Made by a program: the position numbers and the translations under genes. A DNA stretch of 64,000 bases from JAGXQV01 sp964527565. GTDB taxonomy: Bacteria; Pseudomonadota; Gammaproteobacteria; Burkholderiales; Sulfuricellaceae. The stretch is taken from NCBI GenBank assembly GCA_964527565.1, contig CAZGOY010000002.1, positions 1-64,000 of the forward strand, given 5' to 3'. The notes below the pieces were generated by a model. The model had not been told where the DNA came from. It was given only the letters and a program-made list of their open reading frames with translations, and did not search any database. Shown here in pieces: positions 24,869-33,670 of the stretch. Each line of letters begins with the position of its first letter. Positions within the stretch are counted from its first letter, which is position 1.

Positions 24869-24909
24869 CTCCACTTCCCCTTTAAAATCCTGCCAACATC
24901 ATGGCCCGG

Positions 24910-25731
24910 CTATTTGTCTACCCCAGCCGCATCCCCGCATTCCACGCGGTTGCGCCCGGCATTTTTAGCGCGATAAAGCGCCAGGTCGGCACGGGATATC
25001 GCGTGCTCCAGCGACGGGTCGGTTTCCAGCAGTTCCGTGACACCGATACTGACGGTTATCCTGACGCCGGTGCCTTGCAGGGTAATGGTTTCATTTTCCG
25101 TCTGGCAGCGTAGGCGCTCCGCAATGTCACAGGCGTTGTCCAGCCCCGTGGCGGGCAAAATGACCAGGAACTCTTCGCCGCCGAAACGCCCGATCAGGTC
25201 AATTTCGCGAAATACCGTGCGGCACACTCCGGCAAATCTTTTCAAAACCTCGTCGCCCGCCGCATGGCCGTGGCTGTCGTTTACTTTTTTGAAGTGGTCG
25301 ATGTCGATCAGCACCAGGCTGAGGTTGCCGCCATGGCGGCGACGGCGTTTTTCCTCCAGGCCGCCCAGTTCGAGAACGTGGCGGCGGGTATGCAGCCCGG
25401 TAAGAACGTCCGTGGTGGCGATTTTGCGCAATTCATCGGCCAGTTCCTCGCGCCGTTTCACTTCGCTCTCCAGCGCCAAGTTAAGGCGTTTCAGTTCCGC
25501 TGCCTGGGAAGCCAGGACACGGTTTGCCTGGTGCAAATCCAGTTGCAGGCGGTCGCTGATGCGCAACATGCGCCGCTGCTCGGTGTAGCCTTTACCGTAG
25601 GCGTCGGCCAAGTCGCGCACGCCCTGCGCCACCTGCTCCAGTTGGGCGACCATCGCTGCGGCATTTTCCAGCACGCGCTCTTCCTTGTCGAAAAGCGAGT
25701 AATCCTCACCGGGAAGTTCCTGCCCTGTCAT
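24910..25731 (-). CDS. siaD: diguanylate cyclase, SiaD-like
   Basis: 273 residues: an N-terminal coiled-coil stalk (about 20-105) and a GGDEF domain (about 106-265). The active site reads RFGGEEF, with an REID inhibitory site five residues before it. No membrane segment. It follows the SiaC-like gene by 3 bp, as in the Pseudomonas siaABCD operon, where unphosphorylated SiaC binds the SiaD stalk and switches on c-di-GMP synthesis. The identification rests on domain layout and neighbours. Confidence 0.82.
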   Translation of the reverse strand: MTGQELPGEDYSLFDKEERVLENAAAMVAQLEQVAQGVRDLADAYGKGYTEQRRMLRISDRLQLDLHQANRVLASQAAELKRLNLALESEVKRREELADELRKIATTDVLTGLHTRRHVLELGGLEEKRRRRHGGNLSLVLIDIDHFKKVNDSHGHAAGDEVLKRFAGVCRTVFREIDLIGRFGGEEFLVILPATGLDNACDIAERLRCQTENETITLQGTGVRITVSIGVTELLETDPSLEHAISRADLALYRAKNAGRNRVECGDAAGVDK

Positions 25732-25734
25732 AAG

Positions 25735-26124
25735 CTATTGCGCCGCCACGGAGGCCATGACGAAGCGTGCATGGCGCAGGTCTTCGCTGAATTCCTCGCC
25801 GATTTCCTGCATGCCGTCATCGTCTTCCCGGCAGTGCCAGTTGATCTGGACACGATTGCCGTTCTCCGCAGCCTTGTCCAGCGCGTCGAAAAGCCCCATC
25901 AGGATTTTTGCCGTCGAACTGTTGAAATAAACCAGATCGAAATCAAAAGTGACGGATGCTTCCCGCAAATATTGCAGGTGTGTTTTCAGCCGCTTCACCA
26001 CCGGCCCGTAAAACTCGGAAACATCTTCCGGGTAGGACTCGCCGCGCAAGGCAAACACGTTTGCGGCAAAATCGAAGTCTACTTCCGGCGAGCGGTTGGC
26101 GCGCGCTATGTGCAATTTTTCCAT
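25735..26124 (-). CDS. siaC: SiaC-like regulatory phosphoprotein (DUF1987)
   Basis: 129 residues of the DUF1987/SiaC family: SPEVDFDFAANVFALRGESYPED, then VYFNSSTAKILMGLFD with Ser69-Ser70-Thr71 at the position of the regulatory phosphothreonine. In Pseudomonas it is phosphorylated by SiaB and dephosphorylated by SiaA. Here the phosphatase gene lies 36 bp upstream, but no siaB-like kinase gene is present between them. Confidence 0.85.
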   Translation of the reverse strand: MEKLHIARANRSPEVDFDFAANVFALRGESYPEDVSEFYGPVVKRLKTHLQYLREASVTFDFDLVYFNSSTAKILMGLFDALDKAAENGNRVQINWHCREDDDGMQEIGEEFSEDLRHARFVMASVAAQ

Positions 26125-26160
26125 ATTTTCATCCCGAATCCAGCTGCCATTATAAGGGCA

Positions 26161-27699
26161 TCATTGCGCCGGCGGCGGAATCTCGAAACCGATCACGGAA
26201 ACGTCGTCGCGGCGCCCTTGGCTGCCCTGGTGATCGAGCAGCGCCTGGTGTATCGCTTCGCCCTGTGCGCTCATCGCCAGGGGGGTGACCTTGCGCAACA
26301 AGGCCTTGAAGCGTTTCTTGCCGAACATGCGCATGCGCGGCCGTTCGTCGTTCACTTGTTCGATCAGCCCGTCGGAACTCATGTAAAAGCGCAAACCCGC
26401 ATGCAGGGGGATTTCGTGCACGTCATAGCCCTGGTCGTGCGCGATACCGCGATAACCGATACCCTTGCGCGTGCCCCGGATCTCCGTCACCTCCCCGCCA
26501 TCGACCAAAAACAGGCTGAGGCGCGCGCCGGCGTAGGACATCCGTTCCAGTGAATGCGGGAGGTAACAGGCGCCGAGTTCGATGCCGTCGTCCGATTCGC
26601 CGGATTCCAGATGCTGCCCCAGAGTCACCTGGACGTGCTGGTGCATGCGGCGCAATAATCCGCCAAGATCGCCCGGCGGCACTTCGATGCAGGCGCGTTC
26701 CAGGGCGCCGGTGGAAATCAGCGTCATGAACGCCCCCGGCACGCCATGCCCGGTGCAATCGCCGAGCACGATCAGCGCGCCTTCGCCCCACGGCTGATAC
26801 CAGAAAATATCGCCCCCCACCACGTCGCGCGGCTTCCACAAGACGAAATGCTGCGGGAAGCGGGCGCCGACCACTGTAGTGTCGGGTAGCACGGCGCGCT
26901 GGATGCGGCTGGCATAGCGGATGCTGGCGGATATCACCTCGTAAGCCTCGCGCAGTTCGGCGGCCTTGCGCGTCACTTCCTCGGTCCTCTCGACCACCCG
27001 TTGTTCCAGAAAAGCGTTGGCCTCCTCCAGGCGTTGCTTGAGGCTGCGCTCGGTTTGCAGCGCGGCGCGCATCCGTCCGGCATAAATACGCCCCATCACG
27101 GCAAACAGCAGGAACACCAGAAGAACGGTAACGCGCATGATGTTCGCCAGGGTTTCAGCCTTTTTGGTGTTGCGTTCGCTGTCGTCGACCAGCATGCTCA
27201 AGGCGCGCGAAAGATTGGCGCGGTACAGCCCTTTCTGGCGCTTGTAATGGGGCGACATCATGAGTTCGAGAGCGGCCTGCCAGTTTTCCTGCCCCAACGA
27301 CACAATCGCCTCTTTTTCCAGAGTTTCGATTTCCCGCCCTGCTTCCGCCATTTCAATCAGCGCTGCCCTGGCGGCGGCGTTCCCCACCATGGAGAGATTT
27401 TCTTCCAGCAGACGGTTGCGGGTTTCCAGCAGGTCGTCGTAATTGAACAGGAAACGCTCCGACTTGAGGCCCGCCGTCAGCCGGATGGCGGAAGCGGTGG
27501 CGTCGTTGGCATTGAGGATACGCTCGGCATTGAGCGAGAGGATGCGCAGGTTCTCGGCATCGCGCTTGAACTGCGCGTCGAAATAGAAAAACGCGGCGAA
27601 AGCCAGCAGCAGGATCACCGACAGAAAATACAGGCCGTTGGCATTGGCCAGCCACGCACTGCCGCGACGGTTGTTTATTTCAGCGCTCATCGTCGGCAT
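26161..27699 (-). CDS. siaA: membrane PP2C phosphatase, SiaA-like
   Basis: About 512 residues: membrane helix (about 20-40), periplasmic helical sensor (about 41-180), second helix (about 182-200), coiled coil (about 205-255) and a SpoIIE/PP2C phosphatase (about 265-510). Metal motifs: DVVGGDIFW, LGDCTGHGVPGAFM, SSDGLIEQ and RRDDVSVIGF. It should dephosphorylate the SiaC-like protein in response to a periplasmic signal. ATG 27699 follows the binding-protein stop by 1 bp; ATG 27690 is an alternative. Confidence 0.85.
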   Translation of the reverse strand: MPTMSAEINNRRGSAWLANANGLYFLSVILLLAFAAFFYFDAQFKRDAENLRILSLNAERILNANDATASAIRLTAGLKSERFLFNYDDLLETRNRLLEENLSMVGNAAARAALIEMAEAGREIETLEKEAIVSLGQENWQAALELMMSPHYKRQKGLYRANLSRALSMLVDDSERNTKKAETLANIMRVTVLLVFLLFAVMGRIYAGRMRAALQTERSLKQRLEEANAFLEQRVVERTEEVTRKAAELREAYEVISASIRYASRIQRAVLPDTTVVGARFPQHFVLWKPRDVVGGDIFWYQPWGEGALIVLGDCTGHGVPGAFMTLISTGALERACIEVPPGDLGGLLRRMHQHVQVTLGQHLESGESDDGIELGACYLPHSLERMSYAGARLSLFLVDGGEVTEIRGTRKGIGYRGIAHDQGYDVHEIPLHAGLRFYMSSDGLIEQVNDERPRMRMFGKKRFKALLRKVTPLAMSAQGEAIHQALLDHQGSQGRRDDVSVIGFEIPPPAQ

Positions 27700-27700
27700 C

Positions 27701-28810
27701 TCAATCCAGGTAATCGATCTCGCCACGATTAAAGGCGTAAATCACGAATCCCGGCGCGGAAATATCCCCCCGGTAATCAAAACTGACCTTGCCCAGAACG
27801 GAATCGAACTTCCCGTTCTTCAGCGCATGGGACACTTTGCTCATCTCCGTGCTGTTGCTCGCCGCCACGGCTTTACCCCAGATTTCCACGGCGGCATAGC
27901 TGTAAAAAGTGAACGCCTCGGGCTTGTATCCCTGCGCCAGGTATTTGGCGGTGAGCGCCTGGTTGCGGCGGTCGTGCGAGGGGTCGGGCGGGAAAGTGAT
28001 CAACACGCCGTCCGCCAGACGCCCCGCCTGGTCGATGAAGGCCTTGTTCATCAACGTATCGCCGCCCAGCATGCGAAACTTCACGCTCTTTTCGCGTGCC
28101 TGCCGCAGCAGTGTGGCCGCTTCCGGCCCATAGCCTGCAAACAGCACGAAACGCACATTTTCGCGCTGGATGCGCTCCAGCAGCGCGGAGAATTCCGCTT
28201 GCCCCTTGTCGATCTCGGCGACGAACGCCTCGTCGATGCCGACCTTGTTCAGGTTGTGTTTGGCAATACTGCTGAATCCCTTGCTGTACACGGTGGCATC
28301 GTGAACGATGGCGATTTTCTTGTTCTTGTGGTTGCGGGAAATGTAATCGGAGGCGACAAAGCCCTGCATGTCGTCGCGCCCGCAGGTGCGAAAGACGTTG
28401 GGCAAATTGCGGTCGGTGAAATCCGGGTTGGTGGAAGCGGGCGAAATCTGGATTACCCCATATTTCCGGTAAATATCCGATGCGGCAATCGATGCGCCCG
28501 AGCACAGGTGCCCATCGACGAGTGCCACCCCTTTTCTGCCCAGCTCTTCAGCGATGGCAACGGCTTTCTTCTCGTCGCACAGATCGTCGCGCACCAGCAG
28601 CACCACCTTTTGCCCGAGTAGGCCGCCATTGGCATTGAGCGTTTCCACGGCGGCCTGTGCGCCTCGGCGCAGTTGCTCGCCCATGGAGGCGTGCTCGCCG
28701 CTCATGGGCCCGACCACGGCCACGGTGATGTCGGCCCAGGAAGGCAGTGGCAGCAACAATGCCGCCGCCATCCAGAGCAGGCGCTTGATGGAAAAAATAC
28801 GGCGCGCCAT
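27701..28810 (-). CDS. periplasmic binding protein, branched-chain amino acid/amide type
   Basis: 369 residues. A signal peptide (ARRIFSIKRLLWMAAALLL then PSWA) leads into a type I periplasmic binding fold (DITVAVVGPMSGEHASMGEQ, GASIAASDIY, SPASTNPDFTD). ATG 28810 starts 1 bp after the porin stop. Normally these proteins feed LivHMGF or UrtBCDE transporters, but no permease or ATPase gene is nearby. Its place directly ahead of the SiaA-like sensor suggests that it presents a ligand to that sensor. Confidence 0.85.
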   Translation of the reverse strand: MARRIFSIKRLLWMAAALLLPLPSWADITVAVVGPMSGEHASMGEQLRRGAQAAVETLNANGGLLGQKVVLLVRDDLCDEKKAVAIAEELGRKGVALVDGHLCSGASIAASDIYRKYGVIQISPASTNPDFTDRNLPNVFRTCGRDDMQGFVASDYISRNHKNKKIAIVHDATVYSKGFSSIAKHNLNKVGIDEAFVAEIDKGQAEFSALLERIQRENVRFVLFAGYGPEAATLLRQAREKSVKFRMLGGDTLMNKAFIDQAGRLADGVLITFPPDPSHDRRNQALTAKYLAQGYKPEAFTFYSYAAVEIWGKAVAASNSTEMSKVSHALKNGKFDSVLGKVSFDYRGDISAPGFVIYAFNRGEIDYLD

Positions 28811-28811
28811 C

Positions 28812-30173
28812 TCAGTAGAAATTGACGTTGACCGTCGCATTGATGCGCTCCTGCGTGGCGCTTTCGCTGCCGAATGTCCGGCGTTTGCCCCAAGCGTATT
28901 CGAGCCCCAGTTCGATATTCTTTTCAATGCCCCAGAAAGTGTTGAGGAAAGCCTGATCCACGCGCCGGTTGGGCACGAAATCGTCGATTACCCCCAGCCA
29001 GGCCGCGCGCAAGGCAGCATCGGCAGCCACATCGCGGCCAAAACGGGTCTGGCTGACGATGACATTGGAACGTAGCGCTGCATTCCACGGATGGGTCAGC
29101 CCCAGATGCCATCCTGCCGCCTTCCACAAGCGCAGGTCGCTGCCGATGGCGGTGGCCCCTTGCAGCACTGAATTAAACAGGTAGCGCCCGATGCCTTCAC
29201 CGCCCTGCACGCTGGCCACCAGGGTATTCTCACCCAGGCGGGTGCTGCCGCTCAGCCCCAGCGCATAGCCGCGCCGCTGAGCGTTATCGTTGCGGTATTC
29301 CAGGGTCGCCGCGCGCAGGGACAGGTGGGCGCGCTCGCCGTTCCATGTCCAGTTGGCGGTGAGGTCCGGCATACGGTCGTAATCACCCGGCCAGGCAGGA
29401 TTGTTTGCCCGGTCGTAGGCGGGGGGCAACCATGTCAGGCTTTCCGGGTTTTCCAGGGAAAATGCCAGCGACGAGGCGCCGAGCGGGAGAGAATAGCGAA
29501 GCTGGCTTTGCCGCAACAGGGTGGCGGAACCAGGCGGGTTGAAATCGACGGTTTCAGGAAAAGAGCGCAGATCGGTGAAATTCGACCAGGTCTGTCCAAG
29601 CAGGATGTTGCCGAGCTGCCCGTAGGCATGGCGCAGACGGAACAAGGTGCTGTTGGACCCCAGTTCGGCCTGGTAGGGGTTGGGCGCGTTGAAATCCCCC
29701 TCGACCTTGACCAGCAGGTTGCCGGACGGGGTCGGCGTACGGGCCATGAAGCCCAGGCGGCTGGCGCGCGCGGTAGTGAAAAACTGGCCGTGCCGCCTGC
29801 CCGTGGCCGAATTGTCGAAAGGTTGCACGAACACGGCTGCCGCCCAGTCGTTGTTGAAGGTATCGACGATACGCCCGCGCAAATCATAAGTGCTGTCCAT
29901 GCGGGCGGCACCGTAAATCTTGAGCGAGGTCTCCGTTCCCGGAATCTTGAACGATCCGGGCAAATCGCCCGCTGCCACGGGAGCGGAGGATTCTTTCGCC
30001 GCAGCTTGCGGCGCGGCGGCCAGCTGCGCTTCAAGTTGCGTAACGCGTTGCTGAAGCTGGGTCATCACGGCTTGCTGTTGCGTCAGCAAGGACTTGAGCT
30101 CATCCAGCTCACCCGCCTGTACCGACGGAAGCGCGAACGCCATGGCAACCATCATGATGGTTTTGTTGGTCAT
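28812..30173 (-). CDS. DcaP-like outer-membrane porin
   Basis: 453 residues: signal peptide (MTNKTIMMVAMAFALPSVQA), an N-terminal periplasmic coiled coil (ELDELKSLLTQQQAVMTQLQ) and a beta-barrel from about residue 90 to a C-terminal Phe-Tyr. This is the DcaP arrangement, trimeric porins for anionic or aromatic solutes. It is first gene of a five-gene operon with the binding protein and SiaACD-like genes, so uptake and sensing of one compound are probably linked. Confidence 0.85.
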   Translation of the reverse strand: MTNKTIMMVAMAFALPSVQAGELDELKSLLTQQQAVMTQLQQRVTQLEAQLAAAPQAAAKESSAPVAAGDLPGSFKIPGTETSLKIYGAARMDSTYDLRGRIVDTFNNDWAAAVFVQPFDNSATGRRHGQFFTTARASRLGFMARTPTPSGNLLVKVEGDFNAPNPYQAELGSNSTLFRLRHAYGQLGNILLGQTWSNFTDLRSFPETVDFNPPGSATLLRQSQLRYSLPLGASSLAFSLENPESLTWLPPAYDRANNPAWPGDYDRMPDLTANWTWNGERAHLSLRAATLEYRNDNAQRRGYALGLSGSTRLGENTLVASVQGGEGIGRYLFNSVLQGATAIGSDLRLWKAAGWHLGLTHPWNAALRSNVIVSQTRFGRDVAADAALRAAWLGVIDDFVPNRRVDQAFLNTFWGIEKNIELGLEYAWGKRRTFGSESATQERINATVNVNFY

Positions 30174-30248
30174 GATTCGATACCTGAAAAATATGGCCCG
30201 GATGGAACAAACAGGCTGGATCAACCATCAAGCCCCGAGGCCCAAAAT

Positions 30249-30293
30249 AAGGCTGCGGGCGGGACCAGCGTGGCACTTTTCCGCCGCAGCCTT
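30249..30293. repeat. 10-bp inverted repeat in divergent promoter region
   Basis: AAGGCTGCGG (30249-30258) and its exact complement (30284-30293) enclose a 25-bp loop, between the porin gene and tsaB. It could be an operator or a leader hairpin of the porin mRNA; no terminator T-run. Confidence 0.45.
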
Positions 30294-30391
30294 GCAGGCC
30301 GCAATGTTATAGGTGAATTCAGCTTTGCGCCACATCCACGGGGGGATGGGGCACCGTTCGCGTTGCCGCACGATACATCCCGGCATTACGG

Positions 30392-30397
30392 TATAAT
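30392..30397 (+). promoter_or_regulatory. -10 element of tsaB
   Basis: A consensus TATAAT lies 15 bp before the tsaB ATG, which would give a very short leader. No convincing -35 is visible at 16-18 bp. Confidence 0.5.
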
Positions 30398-30412
30398 CCC
30401 GCGCCTGCCGCC

Positions 30413-31084
30413 ATGAAAATCCTCGCACTCGACACCTCCACCGAATATTGCTCGGTCGCCGTATTGGCGGACGGCGCGCTGCACGCGCGCGAAATTCTCG
30501 CCGGGCAGCGCCATTCGACCTTATTGCTGCCGCTGGTCGGCGAGACGCTGGCGGAATGCGGTTTCGAACTCTGCGCGCTGGATGGTATCGCTTTCGGCAG
30601 CGGGCCAGGGTCGTTCACCGGCTTGCGCATCGCGTGCAGCGTGGCGCAAGGGCTGGCCTTCGGCGCCGGCCTGCCGGTACTGGGAGTTTCCACCCTGCTG
30701 GCGCTGGCACACGGCTGCGGGCAAGCGCGCGTCATCGCCTGCCTGGATGCGCGCATGGGCGAGGTGTACCACGCCGCCTACCAGAAACATGGCGCCGACT
30801 GGCAGGAAATTGCCGCGCCGGGACTGTATCCCCCGCAGGATGCGCCTCTGCCGCAGGGCGACAGCTGGTTCGGCTGCGGTAGCGGCTTCAGCGCCCACGG
30901 CGAATCGCTACGCCAACGCTACGGCGCACAACTGGCCGGTGTAACAGCCGATAGCCCGCCACGCGCCTCCGACATAGCCCGCCTCGCCCTTCCCTTCTTC
31001 GAACGCGGTGACGGACTGGACGCGGCCCAAGCCGCGCCGCTGTACATCCGCAACAAGGTCGCCCTGAAAACCAGCGAACGATGA
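30413..31084 (+). CDS. tsaB: tRNA t6A-modification protein TsaB
   Basis: 223 residues of the YeaZ/TsaB ASKHA fold: MKILALDTSTEYCSVAV, GSGPGSFTGLRIACSVAQGLA and CLDARMGEVYHAAY. With TsaC, TsaD and TsaE it makes threonylcarbamoyl-adenosine at position 37 of ANN-reading tRNAs. It overlaps rimI by ATGA, the standard order. Confidence 0.95.
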   Translation: MKILALDTSTEYCSVAVLADGALHAREILAGQRHSTLLLPLVGETLAECGFELCALDGIAFGSGPGSFTGLRIACSVAQGLAFGAGLPVLGVSTLLALAHGCGQARVIACLDARMGEVYHAAYQKHGADWQEIAAPGLYPPQDAPLPQGDSWFGCGSGFSAHGESLRQRYGAQLAGVTADSPPRASDIARLALPFFERGDGLDAAQAAPLYIRNKVALKTSER

Positions 31085-31542
31085 ACGCAGTCCTGCAACC
31101 CGCCCCCAACTACCGCCCGATGCGCGTTGAGGACCTCGATGCCATCGTAGAAATCGAACGCGAAATCTATCCTTTCCCCTGGACGCGCGGCAACTTTGCC
31201 GATTCGCTCCAGGCCGGTTATAGTTGCTGGACCCACCGGATAAACGCGAAGGCCGTCGGCTACGCCGTGATGATGGTGGCGGCGGGAGAGGCGCACCTGC
31301 TCAATCTCGGCATTGCCGCCCCCTGGCAGGGGCAAGGCCTGGGACGGCAATTCCTGCATCACCTGATGAACGTGGCGCGCGGCCATCACGCCGAAGTCAT
31401 GCTGCTGGAAGTGCGCACCTCCAACATCATCGCCCGCCGCCTGTACGCAAAAACCGGTTTCAGGGTTCTGACCATCCGCAAACATTATTACCCCGCTTCC
31501 CAGGGGCGTGAGGACGCCGTGTTAATGGAGTTGGCACTTTGA
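31081..31542 (+). CDS. rimI: ribosomal-protein-alanine N-acetyltransferase RimI
   Basis: 153-residue GNAT enzyme. Acetyl-CoA pyrophosphate loop WQGQGLGRQFL; LLEVRTSNIIARRLYAKTGF near the C-terminus. Acetylates the N-terminal Ala of S18 and possibly other proteins. Co-translated with tsaB. Converges on folE with about 50 bp between stops. Confidence 0.93.
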   Translation: MNAVLQPAPNYRPMRVEDLDAIVEIEREIYPFPWTRGNFADSLQAGYSCWTHRINAKAVGYAVMMVAAGEAHLLNLGIAAPWQGQGLGRQFLHHLMNVARGHHAEVMLLEVRTSNIIARRLYAKTGFRVLTIRKHYYPASQGREDAVLMELAL

Positions 31543-31595
31543 TTCCAGAGATTTATCTTCCTGGGAGATGACTGGGCTTATCCTGGTCGGCAAGA

Positions 31596-32234
31596 TCACA
31601 CCTTGCGGCTGTCGATGGCGCGCAGGAATTCGTTGCGGAACTGGTCGTTGTGGTTGAAACAGCCGGAGAAGGCCTGGGTGTATACCCGCTCGTCGCCGCG
31701 CCGGTCTTCGCCGAGCAGCAGGCACAGTTGCTCGGCCTCGATGACGCAGGCGGCGCCTTGGGCGTGGCCGTGCGTCAGCAGCGCCTCGGCGATGTCGCGG
31801 GTCATCCATTCCTGGTAGGTGAAGCGGTGGCCGATGGCGTCCACCAGGCGGGCGATGCGGGAAAAGCCGTGCAGCCTTCCGCCGGGGATGTAGGCGACAT
31901 GCGCGATGCCGCGGAACGGCACCAGATGGTGCGGACACACGCCGTGCACCGCGATGCCGCGGATCACCACCATGTCGGTACGCGGGTCGGCGAAGCCCTC
32001 GCCCAGCGCTTCCGCCGGGTCGATGTTGTAGCCGCCGAGCAGGCGGTTTTCCCACAAGGCGCGCACCCGCGCGGCGGTTTTGCCGGTGTGCGCACCGTCC
32101 GGCGAAACGCCGCAGGCGCGCAGCAAGTCGGTTACGGCCTGTTCGAAAGCCGCGCCGTCGAAACAGCCGGTACGGGGAATACCGATCACGTCGGGTGAAG
32201 GCGTGGATGCGCCGGAATTACAACTGGTCGTCAT
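31596..32234 (-). CDS. folE: divergent GTP cyclohydrolase I
   Basis: 212 residues of the tunnel-fold FolE family. Zinc ligands Cys100, His103 and Cys171 are present (GVCPHHLVPF; EAEQLC), as is the GFSRIARLVDAI helix. Three family positions differ: CEHH is CPHH, the SK of the substrate loop is SR, and the catalytic His of A-x-H-x-C is Gln169. In the E. coli enzyme changes of that His (179) stop the reaction at the formamide intermediate, so this copy may not make dihydroneopterin triphosphate. It is monocistronic. Confidence 0.85.
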   Translation of the reverse strand: MTTSCNSGASTPSPDVIGIPRTGCFDGAAFEQAVTDLLRACGVSPDGAHTGKTAARVRALWENRLLGGYNIDPAEALGEGFADPRTDMVVIRGIAVHGVCPHHLVPFRGIAHVAYIPGGRLHGFSRIARLVDAIGHRFTYQEWMTRDIAEALLTHGHAQGAACVIEAEQLCLLLGEDRRGDERVYTQAFSGCFNHNDQFRNEFLRAIDSRKV

Positions 32235-32308
32235 GGGGCGAAAGTATCACGTCACCCACCTCGCGTCAAAGCCCAAACCTTGTTGGGAAATGCCGACGCT
32301 CCCGCATT

Positions 32309-32917
32309 TCACGGCGATGGCGGTTTATCCTTCTTCGACGGTTCGTTGGTATGCAATTTCAGCATGGCGGCCTGCATCTCGTCGGCCAGCAGCAGCGGCA
32401 GCACGGTCAGCGCCTTGTCCTGGGCGGCGTCGATCTGTTCCCGTTCCTCGCGGCGCGGCGGGTTGAGGACGTAGTTCACCACTTCCTCGCGGTTGCCGGG
32501 ATGCCCGATACCCAGGCGCAAGCGCCAGAAGTCCGGTGTGCCGAGATGGGCCACGATGTCCTTGAGACCGTTATGGCCGCCGTGCCCGCCGCCCAGTTTG
32601 AGGCGCACCGTGCCGGGCGGCAGGTCCAGCTCGTCGTGCGCCACCAGGATTTCTTCCGCTGCGATCTTGTAGAAATGCGCCAGTGCCGCGACGCCCTGGC
32701 CGCTGCGATTCATGAAGGTCTGCGGTTCCAGCAGCCACACTTCGTGCCCGGATACCTTGAGGCGCGCCGCCAGCCCGTGGAACTTCCTGTCCGCGGCCAA
32801 CGCCGCGCCCTTGCCGGCAGCGATGCCGTCGACCCACCAGAAGCCGGCATTGTGGCGCGTCTGCTCGTATTCCCTGCCGGGATTGCCGAGACCGACGATC
32901 AGGCGAATGGCGCTCAT
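32309..32917 (-). CDS. pth: peptidyl-tRNA hydrolase
   Basis: 202 residues. Family motifs: LIVGLGNPGREYEQTRHNAGFW with the catalytic His, LLEPQTFMNRSG and AHDELDLPPGTVRLKLGGGHGGHNGLKDI. It recycles peptidyl-tRNAs released by stalled ribosomes. ATG 32917 gives the normal N-terminus; there is no clear Shine-Dalgarno. It lies behind rplY with a terminator hairpin between. Confidence 0.95.
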   Translation of the reverse strand: MSAIRLIVGLGNPGREYEQTRHNAGFWWVDGIAAGKGAALAADRKFHGLAARLKVSGHEVWLLEPQTFMNRSGQGVAALAHFYKIAAEEILVAHDELDLPPGTVRLKLGGGHGGHNGLKDIVAHLGTPDFWRLRLGIGHPGNREEVVNYVLNPPRREEREQIDAAQDKALTVLPLLLADEMQAAMLKLHTNEPSKKDKPPSP

Positions 32918-32954
32918 GAATAGTCTGGATTCAATAATTCTGGATTCGATAAAA

Positions 32955-32993
32955 GTAAAAAAGCCCGCCGCAAGAACCACGACGGGCTTTTTC
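32955..32993 (-). terminator. rho-independent terminator after rplY
   Basis: On the minus strand GAAAAAGCCCG and CGGGCTTTTTT form a stem that ends in a T-run (arms about 32983-32993 and 32957-32967). It lies between rplY and pth and would attenuate read-through into pth. Confidence 0.8.
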
Positions 32994-33009
32994 CGAAATG
33001 CCTGTCGGC

Positions 33010-33615
33010 TTATTCCGCTGCCGCTTCCCCGGCGGCTTCCTTGGCGCCGCGCGGCACGACGATGGTGGCCACGGCACGGTCGTCGCCATGAATCAGGTCG
33101 ACGAACTCGACGCCCTTGGGCAGGGTGATTTCCGACAGATGCACGGAATGCCCCGCCAGCAGGCTGCCGAGATCGACTTCGATGAACTCGGGCAAATCTT
33201 TCGGCAGGCAGGAAACTTCCGCTTCAGTCATGATGTGGCTGGCGATGCCGTGGGAGAGCTTCACACCCGGCGACAATTCAGCGTTGGCGAAATGCAGCGG
33301 CACCTTCATGTGGATTTTTTCGGTCTGGCTGACGCGCTGGAAATCGATGTGCAGCACTTGCTGCTTCACCGAATGCATCTGGTAATCGCGCAGCAGCACC
33401 TGTTCCTGCTTGCCGCCGATGTCCAGCGACAGAATGGAGGCGTGGAAGGCCTCGTTCTTCAACAGGAAATAGATTTGCTTGTGGTCCAGGTCGATGGAAA
33501 CGGCATCCTTGCCGCTGCCGTAAACGATGCCCGGAATCCGTCCGGTGTGACGCAGGCGGCGGCTCGCACTCGTTCCCTGCAGATCACGCGCACTGGCGCT
33601 GATTTCAATTTTCAT
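33010..33615 (-). CDS. rplY: ribosomal protein bL25, general stress (CTC) form
   Basis: 201 residues: the 5S rRNA-binding L25 domain (about 1-90: ARDLQGTSASRRLRHTGRIPGIVYG) plus the C-terminal beta domain of the long CTC form, ending in an Ala/Glu tail. GGAG lies 8 bases before the ATG. Lies behind prs in the common order prs-rplY-pth. Confidence 0.95.
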   Translation of the reverse strand: MKIEISASARDLQGTSASRRLRHTGRIPGIVYGSGKDAVSIDLDHKQIYFLLKNEAFHASILSLDIGGKQEQVLLRDYQMHSVKQQVLHIDFQRVSQTEKIHMKVPLHFANAELSPGVKLSHGIASHIMTEAEVSCLPKDLPEFIEVDLGSLLAGHSVHLSEITLPKGVEFVDLIHGDDRAVATIVVPRGAKEAAGEAAAE

Positions 33616-33670
33616 GCTGATTACTCCAAAGTTGTGGGTGGCCCGCGACCAGGCGACCCGGTTAAAAAAA

